From the NCBI GenBank assembly GCA_034437215.1, contig DAOTVC010000137.1, positions 1 to 5,186 on the forward strand: a DNA stretch of 5,186 nt. Direction: 5' to 3'. Position numbers and translations under genes: made by a program. Shown in pieces: positions 1-4,552 of this stretch; positions within the stretch are counted from its first letter, which is position 1, and every line of letters starts with the position of its first letter. Origin of the DNA: DAOTVC01 sp034437215. GTDB taxonomy: Bacteria > Chloroflexota > Anaerolineae > B4-G1 > SLSP01. The notes beneath the pieces were generated by a model that was not told where the DNA came from, did no database searches, and saw only the letters and a list, made by a program, of their open reading frames with translations.

Positions 1-1114
1 CCCCGTCGATCTCCCGCCGGTCGTCGAAGGGGATGGCGCGGCTGGGACAGTTCTCCGCGCACTTCTTGCAGATGCGGCAGAAGTCCAGGACGTCGGTACG
101 GGGGGCGCGACCGTCCACCGCCAGGGGCAGGTCCGTGGTGACGACGCCCAGCCGCACCCGCGGACCCAATTCCGGTGTCATCAACAGTCCCATCCGCCCT
201 ATCTCGCCCAGACCCGCGTCGCGGGCCACCAGCGGTGCGATCACCCGGTAGTTCCCGTCGATGTGCGCCCGCGCCGGGTAGCCCAGCTCACGGATGAAGG
301 CGGCGAGCTGCACGGCGATGCGGGCCGCCATGGCGTACTCGTGGGCCGTCTCCAGCGCCGTCGGGGCGTTGGGCGCCGTCCCCACCAGCGCGTGGTCCAT
401 CTCCACCGTGAAGGCGAGAGCGTAGCGGTGCTTCACCTCCAGGGGCGCGCCGTAGGCGCCGCTGCCCCTGCCGATGTGGGAGTAGACGTGGTAGGGCTCG
501 AGGGCGGCGACGCCCACCGTGCGCGCTCCGATGTGGCGCGCCAGCCCCTTCAGATAGGGGGTGGCGGTCTCCGGCGCGAGGGGGCGGGTGCTCTCTGCGA
601 CGGGGCCGTTCACCCATCCGCGGAGGGCTTCGGGTATCCGGAAGCCGGCCTCCGTCGCGGGGAAGTGCAGGGGGTGGGCCTTGAGCGATGTGGGGGCCAG
701 GAGGCCCGGCTGGGCACGGATGCGCTCGTCGATGGCTTGATCCTCGGGATGGAGGGCGTAGTAGCTCTCGTATTCGGGGCTACCGGGCACGAGGTGCGCC
801 CGGGCGAACATGATCGTCCGTTCGTCCACCCGGCTCTGCGGCCTGTCGTTGCCCGGCGCCACCCGACCGCTGGGCAGCAGCAGGAGCAGCCCGCCCAGCA
901 GCGCGCCCGCCGCCAGGAGGCCGGCGAGGGCGACCTGGATTGGCAGGGGTAGAAGCGCTGCCGGCACCAGCAGCAGGAGCCCCAATGCCGCCGCCCCCAG
1001 GGCCACCCGGGCGGCCCGGCGCTCCCCTTCACGCCGGCTCTGCCACGCGAAGACCAGCAGGCCCAACCAGAGCAGCCCTACACCACCCGCAACGATTCTG
1101 ACTCCCATGGTCAT
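1..1114 (-). CDS. Reductive dehalogenase-like protein with three N-terminal membrane helices (partial, C-terminus beyond the left edge)
   Basis: The 371 visible residues read as a corrinoid/iron-sulfur reductive dehalogenase (RdhA superfamily), enzymes that remove halogen from organohalides. Seen: hydrophobic segments at about 4-24, 37-57 and 60-80; a soluble domain from about 95 that includes YALAFTVEMD (231-240), LAAFIRELGY (270-279), GLGEIGRMGLLMTPELGPR (301-319) and TTDLPL (326-331); and a ferredoxin motif CRICKKCAENCP with Cys346, 349, 352 and 356. The second Fe-S motif should lie beyond the edge. Tyr260 and Arg307 are candidates for the catalytic Tyr and Arg known in the family, an inference from position only. 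There is no Tat twin-arginine motif. The basic loop after helix 1 (residues 26-36) predicts a cytoplasmic active domain. The start is ATG at 1114 (a second ATG is at 1108), preceded by GGGAG eight bases upstream. QueG, a relative, is less likely because it lacks the TPELGPR...TTDLPL signature and these helices. Natural substrate is unknown. Confidence 0.85.
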   Translation of the reverse strand, partial: MTMGVRIVAGGVGLLWLGLLVFAWQSRREGERRAARVALGAAALGLLLLVPAALLPLPIQVALAGLLAAGALLGGLLLLLPSGRVAPGNDRPQSRVDERTIMFARAHLVPGSPEYESYYALHPEDQAIDERIRAQPGLLAPTSLKAHPLHFPATEAGFRIPEALRGWVNGPVAESTRPLAPETATPYLKGLARHIGARTVGVAALEPYHVYSHIGRGSGAYGAPLEVKHRYALAFTVEMDHALVGTAPNAPTALETAHEYAMAARIAVQLAAFIRELGYPARAHIDGNYRVIAPLVARDAGLGEIGRMGLLMTPELGPRVRLGVVTTDLPLAVDGRAPRTDVLDFCRICKKCAENCPSRAIPFDDRREIDG

Positions 1115-1182
1115 TGTTCAATCTCCCGTCCGTCGATGTTGCACGCCTCAGTCATCGCTTCGTCCCTGCTTTCGCCTGCTCC

Positions 1183-1190
1183 ATTTTATC
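1183..1190 (-). promoter_or_regulatory. Possible -10 element of the reductive dehalogenase gene
   Basis: On the minus strand the sequence GATAAAAT contains TAAAAT, one base from the TATAAT consensus. It lies about 70 bases upstream of the ATG at 1114. The expected -35 position (around 1206-1211) reads GTAATC, a poor match, so this is only a candidate. Confidence 0.25.
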
Positions 1191-1334
1191 ATGCCTTTGC
1201 GTTGTGATTACCTTTTCCTCGGGCTGGAGTAGGTCCTGGATGTGGGGAGGGAAGCACCTGGCATCGTGCAATCGTAGGGACAAGTGGACGGTAGTGCCAA
1301 CAGGAGGGAGCGTATGCCGGGTGATGGGGGGTAG

Positions 1335-1415
1335 GTGGTTCTCAACGAGTACTGCGCCGTGCCCGGCAATTCATCGTTGGGCACAGGGCTCTTGTTGCGT
1401 AAGCACCGGAGCTAG
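1335..1415 (+). pseudogene. Possible remnant of a group II intron-type reverse transcriptase/maturase
   Basis: A 26-codon stop-free stretch reads VVLNEYCAVPGNSSLGTG and then LLLRKHRS. The LN-Y-AVPGN pattern, followed by a Gly-Thr step and a basic tail, resembles the region near the C-terminal end of bacterial group II intron reverse transcriptases, where motifs such as GxLNYYAVPGN or YHAVPTNxxxxGTF precede LWxxxLRRRSQ. The frame has a TAG at 1332 and another at 1413, and no catalytic motif is visible, so at best it is a dead fragment. The alignment was made by eye from memory and could be chance. Confidence 0.25.
1359..1384. repeat. Short inverted repeat GTGCCC/GGGCAC
   Basis: Perfect 6-base arms, GTGCCC at 1359-1364 and GGGCAC at 1379-1384, are separated by 14 bases. 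No T-tract follows on either strand. It may be chance in GC-rich DNA; no function is assigned. Confidence 0.3.
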
Positions 1416-1454
1416 CCTCTTGTCTGCCTTGCTGCGGAACACACGTCAGGTAGA

Positions 1455-1472
1455 GCACGGTGTCTTCCGTGC
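1455..1472. repeat. Hairpin GCACGG-TGTCTT-CCGTGC downstream of the toxin gene
   Basis: Perfect 6-base GC-rich arms enclose a 6-base loop, about 90 bases past the toxin stop codon. On the minus strand, which carries the toxin operon and the dehalogenase, no U-rich tract follows the stem, so it is not a typical intrinsic terminator. It could still act as a weak transcript-end structure. Confidence 0.35.
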
Positions 1473-1562
1473 ACCTTTCCCGTTGGAGGCTGGGGAGTTC
1501 GATACAACGCTACGGAGAAGGGCAGGCAGCAGTTATAGTCAAGAACTGTCCTCCTGTTTGCA

Positions 1563-1913
1563 CTAGGCGCGAGTAAAACGAGCCTGCGTTTCCGTCACGA
1601 CCACAAACCGGTCTGATAGCTGATCTTTGTGCTCGGTAAGCAAGCGTTGAAGTATCTGAATCTTGTTAGGGGCTCGTTCATTCTCCAAACGCAAAAGAAC
1701 GACGCCCTTGTGAGGATGTCGTTCTCGATGGACCTTTTCTCCAAAGTCCTTGTCATTGGTGATAAGTATCCAATCCTCGGTGAAGGCTTTCGTGATGATC
1801 CAATCGTCTTCGGCCCCTCGTGCATCTTCGTAAATCGAGAATACCTCGTGTCCCTGTTCCCGCAACCAATGTGCAACAGCGGTGCCAGTGCACTCATCAA
1901 CTAAGAAGCGCAC
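1563..1913 (-). CDS. DUF5615 family PIN-like protein, predicted toxin of a type II toxin-antitoxin pair
   Basis: This 116-residue protein has the typical length and pattern of DUF5615 (COG4634, PIN-like, related to Mut7-C nucleases). Acidic residues expected to bind metal for RNA cleavage are visible: Asp6 and Glu7 in RFLVDEC, Asp36/Asp37 in ARGAEDDWI, and Asp54 and Asp56 in ITNDKDFGE. It should be a cytoplasmic ribonuclease toxin; the RNA target cannot be read from sequence. The start is GTG at 1913, nine bases after the antitoxin stop, and a GAGG Shine-Dalgarno overlaps that stop, so the two genes are probably translationally coupled. Upstream antitoxin and downstream toxin is the standard order. 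DUF433/DUF5615 pairs are a known type II group (Mycobacterium tuberculosis VapBC45 appears to be related, from memory). Nothing appears truncated. Base composition is AT-richer than both flanks, suggesting horizontal acquisition. Confidence 0.9.
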   Translation of the reverse strand: MRFLVDECTGTAVAHWLREQGHEVFSIYEDARGAEDDWIITKAFTEDWILITNDKDFGEKVHRERHPHKGVVLLRLENERAPNKIQILQRLLTEHKDQLSDRFVVVTETQARFTRA

Positions 1914-1922
1914 TACGAGACC

Positions 1923-2165
1923 TCAGCTGCTAGAAGGTAAGAACACCGTCTCTTGCAGAAACTTGGTCGCAAAGAGCAAACATGCTCGAATATCTTCTTG
2001 GGTCAGACCATTGTACTCTTCCAGGATCTCTTCCCAGGAAGCTCCGTGCGCTAACAAATTGAGGATGTAATCAACAGTGAGGCGTGTTCCCTTAATCACG
2101 GGCTTGCCTGCCATGACTTTAGGATCAAGTGTGATACGTTCAAGCAGTTGTTGATCTTTCACCAT
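1923..2165 (-). CDS. DUF433 domain protein, predicted antitoxin
   Basis: An 80-residue protein of the DUF433 (COG2442) family, normally a small helix-turn-helix-type antitoxin that binds and silences a DUF5615 toxin and represses its own operon. The family signature is complete: RITLDPKVMAGKPVIKGTRL at residues 10-29, then LTVDYILNLLAHGASWEEIL (29-48), then YNGLTQEDIRACLLFA (51-66). The start is ATG at 2165, chosen because GGAGGTGA (2178-2171) sits five bases upstream and because a consensus -10 box lies only 19 bases further up. A longer reading from 2216 would begin upstream of that promoter and adds 17 residues foreign to the family. The C-terminal tail ends in LPSSS. The gene directly precedes the toxin with a 9-base gap, in one operon. 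Confidence 0.9.
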   Translation of the reverse strand: MVKDQQLLERITLDPKVMAGKPVIKGTRLTVDYILNLLAHGASWEEILEEYNGLTQEDIRACLLFATKFLQETVFLPSSS

Positions 2166-2184
2166 TTCGATCACCTCCAGCTTT

Positions 2185-2190
2185 ATTATA
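2185..2190 (-). promoter_or_regulatory. Consensus -10 box of the toxin-antitoxin operon
   Basis: The minus strand carries a perfect TATAAT 19 bases before the antitoxin ATG, leaving room for a leader of only about a dozen bases that consists mostly of the Shine-Dalgarno. No good -35 hexamer is seen at 17 bases spacing (CGCGGT); TTGCGC lies 20 bases away. A weak -35 is compatible with autoregulation by the antitoxin, but no clear operator palindrome was found. Confidence 0.65.
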
Positions 2191-2255
2191 CACCAGGTTG
2201 GGAGTAGACCGCGCAATCTAGGGGGGAGAGTAAAGAGGCCGGATCAGGTGGTGGG

Positions 2256-2355
2256 GCCGGCTCTGCCACGCGAAGGTCACCAGACCCAGCAGCAGCAGCC
2301 CCACACCCCCGCGACGATCCTGACTCCCAGTAGCATCGTTCAATCTCCTGTCCGT
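2256..2355 (-). pseudogene. Truncated, frameshifted copy of the reductive dehalogenase 5' end
   Basis: These 100 bases align with 1033-1133, the ribosome-binding site plus first ~27 codons of the dehalogenase, with 17 substitutions and one missing base by my hand count (about 80% identity). The copy has the same orientation. It retains GGAGATTGAAC before an ATG at about 2335. After correcting the one-base loss it would encode MLLGVRIVAGGVGLLLLGLV and then TFAWQSR, close to the intact protein's first 27 residues. Uncorrected, the frame hits a stop after 19 codons. Several changes are synonymous, so it probably diverged as a working paralog before decay. Similarity stops abruptly at both ends: on one side the toxin-antitoxin promoter region begins, on the other unrelated sequence. 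The 73 or more remaining residues of the membrane region and the whole catalytic domain are absent here. Confidence 0.85.
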
Positions 2356-2407
2356 TGGGCTGGCTTATCTTCCCTGTTCGTTGAGTTTACACTTTTCAAA
2401 ACGGACT

Positions 2408-2427
2408 CCCCTTCGACAGACTCAGGG
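2408..2427. repeat. Short sequence resembling a widespread interspersed repeat (CCTTCGACA...CTCAGG type)
   Basis: The bases CCCTTCGACAGACTCAGGG followed by CAGGCT closely match a short sequence I recall as dispersed in many bacterial genomes, especially in intergenic DNA, in the form CCTTCGACAGGCTCAGG. Its ends CCCT/AGGG can pair, giving an imperfect stem on either strand. It lies downstream of the SWIM gene and upstream of the broken dehalogenase copy. Only one copy is in the window, so repeat status rests on memory. Confidence 0.45.
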
Positions 2428-2509
2428 CAGGCTGCTCTTGCTACATCGCTCACTACGCACTCCTGTGCCCGTAGTTCAGTCAGGCACGTAGACGCCAGCA
2501 GGCTGGACC

Positions 2510-4246
2510 TTAGAGCCCTGCCCTGTTTAACTCGTCCTTGAGCGCGCGCAAGCGACTGTTGCGCTCCCGCAACTCTGTGATGAAGGCCTCCCAGCTCTCC
2601 TCGGCGCCCAGTCTGTACGTCAGATCACGGACGCGCGTCAGGTAGACGACCGCTTGCTGGTAGTTGCTCCGCCCTCTCCGAGCGATGAGCGACTCGGCGA
2701 CCCTGACGTAGAGTGAGATAGCCTCCTGCGGATGTGCCTCCTCCGCCGCCTCGGCTACTTTGACGGAATAGGCGGGGCTAACCCACTCGTCTGTTGTGCG
2801 GGCCTTCGCCAACGCCGCCAATGCATCCGCTACCAACTGCTCCTCAAGGTAGATATCGATCAGTAGACCGAGCCGTCGTCGCTCGCCTGCGAGCTCTGAC
2901 AAAATTGTGGCACGAAGTTCGGTCCATCGTCCCAGGGAGCGCGCCAGAGATTTCAACTCTTGATAGCCGGCGACATCAGGGCGTTGCCAGAAGAGCTGTT
3001 CGGATAGTTCGAGTGCCTCTTCTTCGTCTCCTCGCGTGCAAGCACGCTCTTTTAACCACTCTGTCAGGCGCCGGTCTGTACTCGTCAACGCCCGCTCGCT
3101 CATGAGGACCTCGATCGAGGACGCGTGTCCGTAAGACACGAAAAGGTCCGCCAATTTAAGGAGATCATAGTCATCCCTCTCGCGGGCTACGTTGAATGCC
3201 TCGTCCGTACGTTCCAGTTTCAAGAGGCGCTCCACTAGATCGTGCCAACGTTCTGTCTCCCGGCAGAGACGCAGATAGGCCGCGTCATCCAGCTCACCTC
3301 TCTGTAACGCCAACAGGAAGGCGCCGTAGCTTTGGCGCCGGTACCTGTCACTCCAACCGTCTCCTGTGGGTATAGCTTCCCGAATCCACCCCGCGACGCG
3401 CTCCCGTTCCTGAGGTGTGGTCATCTCCAGAATAATCCGCCCTGAGTCGTAGCCCATGTCAACGCCGCCGAACTCTATGTCCCAGTGATAGACGTCAAAG
3501 AGGGACTCCAGCAGAGCACTCCGTGCGGTAGCATCTTCTAACTCCCCCAGAGATCTTCCCAGACCCTCCACACATCCATTGACAACCGTGTGCAGATAGC
3601 CGCGCTCATCGTCCACGTGATGGTAGCTCTTCAACGTCACCTGCATTACAGTGCGATAGACGGTAGATGCATCCCTCCAGCGCTCCCGCTCGGCGTAGCG
3701 ATCCCCGATCTCTACCAGTTCCAGTAGGCGCTGCGCTACCACGTAGGTATCCCAGTGATCATGGTCCCCATGGAAGGCACTATGGGCCTGTCGCCGGATG
3801 AGCGCTTCATCGACAGGTGGGACCTCTTTCCCGGCAGTCAGGATGGGTAGCTCGAGCAGCTCCTCCAACTCTGGATAGCGATCCAACATACGGTGAATGA
3901 TGATAATGAGCTCAGCCTTGCTGTGTTCTTCCAGAGTTGCGTCCATTTCCTCCACCTCGGTGAAGGACTCAGGCCGACGTATCCACGTGAGGAGTAGTGC
4001 TACCGCGTGCTTACAGCGTCCACCGACCCCCACCGGGCAGGAGCAGCTGCCCCTGACGATGCCGCGCTCTCCCAGGGTGATCTCGACGTGATAGGGTTGT
4101 GGTCTGGAGCCCTGGCAGCGTGCTGTGAGTAGGCCTCCCTGACGGCGTGGATTTAGGATGTAGCCATTACGGTAGTAGTGTTGCCCCCGATCAAAAAAGA
4201 CTTCATCCGTCCAACGCCGGACGTCGCTCTCTGATAACTCAATCAT
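2510..4246 (-). CDS. SWIM zinc-finger protein with helical-repeat C-terminus
   Basis: The 578-residue product has an N-terminal segment typical of bacterial SWIM proteins (ESDVRRWTDEVFFDRGQHYY, residues 6-25), then the zinc motif CxCx7CxH: Cys68, Cys70, Cys78 and His80, in SCSCPVGVGGRCKHAVALLL. SWIM domains are known to bind DNA or protein and often accompany SNF2 helicases or transposases; the role of stand-alone bacterial members is not established. Residues ~165-570 are mostly amphipathic helices like a TPR/alpha-solenoid, ending in a family-like tail (SLYVRVAESLIARR, then WEAFITELRERNSRLRAL). It is cytoplasmic, with no signal or membrane segment. The start is ATG at 4246 because GGAGGAG (4255-4249) directly precedes it and family homology begins there; an in-frame ATG at 4318 would add 24 unrelated residues and cover a palindrome. 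No helicase gene is adjacent. The gene appears intact, with intermediate GC. The specific function is unknown. Confidence 0.88.
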   Translation of the reverse strand: MIELSESDVRRWTDEVFFDRGQHYYRNGYILNPRRQGGLLTARCQGSRPQPYHVEITLGERGIVRGSCSCPVGVGGRCKHAVALLLTWIRRPESFTEVEEMDATLEEHSKAELIIIIHRMLDRYPELEELLELPILTAGKEVPPVDEALIRRQAHSAFHGDHDHWDTYVVAQRLLELVEIGDRYAERERWRDASTVYRTVMQVTLKSYHHVDDERGYLHTVVNGCVEGLGRSLGELEDATARSALLESLFDVYHWDIEFGGVDMGYDSGRIILEMTTPQERERVAGWIREAIPTGDGWSDRYRRQSYGAFLLALQRGELDDAAYLRLCRETERWHDLVERLLKLERTDEAFNVARERDDYDLLKLADLFVSYGHASSIEVLMSERALTSTDRRLTEWLKERACTRGDEEEALELSEQLFWQRPDVAGYQELKSLARSLGRWTELRATILSELAGERRRLGLLIDIYLEEQLVADALAALAKARTTDEWVSPAYSVKVAEAAEEAHPQEAISLYVRVAESLIARRGRSNYQQAVVYLTRVRDLTYRLGAEESWEAFITELRERNSRLRALKDELNRAGL

Positions 4247-4248
4247 CT

Positions 4249-4255
4249 CTCCTCC
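4249..4255 (-). promoter_or_regulatory. Ribosome-binding site that fixes the SWIM protein start
   Basis: GGAGGAG on the minus strand lies two bases (four from the GGAGG core) before the ATG at 4246. The spacing is short but the match is strong, and no comparable site precedes the upstream ATG at 4318. Confidence 0.7.
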
Positions 4256-4297
4256 GAGATAGGATGGTATTCGCAGGCTTTCGCAAGAGCGCTCCCT

Positions 4298-4311
4298 CTC
4301 ACACTTGTGAG
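4298..4311. promoter_or_regulatory. Palindrome CTCACA-CT-TGTGAG upstream of the SWIM gene
   Basis: A perfect inverted repeat with 6-base arms and a 2-base centre lies about 50 bases upstream of the SWIM ATG, in the leader or promoter of that gene. Its size suits a dimeric repressor. The arms are in the opposite order to a CRP site (TGTGA-N6-TCACA), so CRP is not implied. The regulator is unknown. Confidence 0.4.
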
Positions 4312-4318
4312 CAACCAA

Positions 4319-4340
4319 GGTGAGGTCTCATTTGACCACC
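4319..4340. repeat. Imperfect hairpin GGT(GA)GGTC-TCATTT-GACCACC
   Basis: Arms of seven pairs with a two-base GA bulge enclose a 6-base loop, only eight bases from the 4298-4311 palindrome. There is no T-tract, so a terminator is unlikely. It may be a second operator or a structured leader element in the divergent region. Confidence 0.3.
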
Positions 4341-4498
4341 TGCTCCTCAGGATAACACATAACCTCTCATGGGGAAGTGGTGTACCGGGGTAATTTGTCG
4401 CAGATACCCACCGTAGATCTCTGCTGACGTGGTCGCATGAAGGACTGGTGGATACTCTGCGCATTTTACGACGTTCATGATGGTTCTTTGGTGCAGTC

Positions 4499-4507
4499 TG
4501 CTATACT
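4499..4507 (+). promoter_or_regulatory. Extended -10 promoter of the beta-helix gene
   Basis: TGCTATACT combines the TGn extension with TATACT, five of six bases matching TATAAT. It lies 45 bases upstream of the ATG at 4553. The -35 position reads GATGGT at 17 bases spacing, a poor match, as is usual for extended -10 promoters. Confidence 0.55.
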
Positions 4508-4552
4508 GAACTTCTACATGATCCAGTTCGCTGCCCAAAGGAGGCTTAGGAG

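Larger units (their letters stand above)
1134..1562. other. Gene-poor gap between the reductive dehalogenase and toxin genes
   Basis: No convincing intact gene is present. A 150-residue plus-strand frame (1114-1566) crosses it, but it overlaps the dehalogenase start and its product is rich in Ser, Cys and Arg with no recognisable motif. The gap holds the likely dehalogenase leader on its left side, two short inverted repeats (1359-1384 and 1455-1472) and a possible reverse-transcriptase scrap near 1335-1412. It appears to be decayed or junk DNA next to the inserted toxin-antitoxin pair. Confidence 0.6.
2217..2509. other. Intergenic stretch between the SWIM gene and the toxin-antitoxin operon
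   Basis: No intact gene is seen. It contains the broken dehalogenase copy (2256-2355), the short repeat-like sequence (2408-2427) and a tight palindrome CCAGCAGGCTGG (2495-2506) just past the SWIM stop codon. No T-rich intrinsic terminator for the SWIM gene was recognised. A plus-strand frame of 97 codons through the region has no family features and runs antisense over the pseudogene. Confidence 0.6.
4247..4552. other. Divergent intergenic region between the SWIM and beta-helix genes
   Basis: About 306 bases separate the two divergent start codons. The left part holds the SWIM ribosome-binding site and two dyads (4298-4311, 4319-4340). The right part holds an extended -10 promoter and a strong Shine-Dalgarno for the beta-helix gene. 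The middle (about 4341-4495) shows no gene or obvious structure. Minus-strand frames across it have no family features. No convincing promoter for the SWIM gene was found. Confidence 0.6.

Noticed and set aside
263..952. Long plus-strand open frame of 229 codons
   Set aside because: It is antisense to the dehalogenase gene, which has clear family motifs; the frame is a by-product of very high GC and its product is a low-complexity Gly/Arg/Val-rich sequence.
288..1032. Minus-strand frames of 109 and 140 codons inside the dehalogenase
   Set aside because: They are out of frame with the recognised protein and have no family features.
1..1114. Epoxyqueuosine reductase (QueG) as the identity of the left-edge gene
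   Set aside because: QueG shares the corrinoid and Fe-S plan, but it is soluble and lacks the TPELGPR...TTDLPL block and the long membrane N-terminus seen here.
1455..1472. Intrinsic terminator of the toxin operon
   Set aside because: The hairpin lacks a following T-rich tract on the minus strand and lies about 90 bases past the stop codon, so it is listed only as a repeat.
1114..1566. Plus-strand frame of 150 codons in the gap
   Set aside because: No good ribosome-binding site, no recognisable motif, and it overlaps the dehalogenase start and toxin end; possible gene but unsupported.
1629..1904. Plus-strand frame of 91 codons over the toxin gene
   Set aside because: Antisense shadow of the DUF5615 toxin.
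4298..4311. CRP-type binding site
   Set aside because: The half-sites are in reversed order (TCACA then TGTGA) with only two bases between them.
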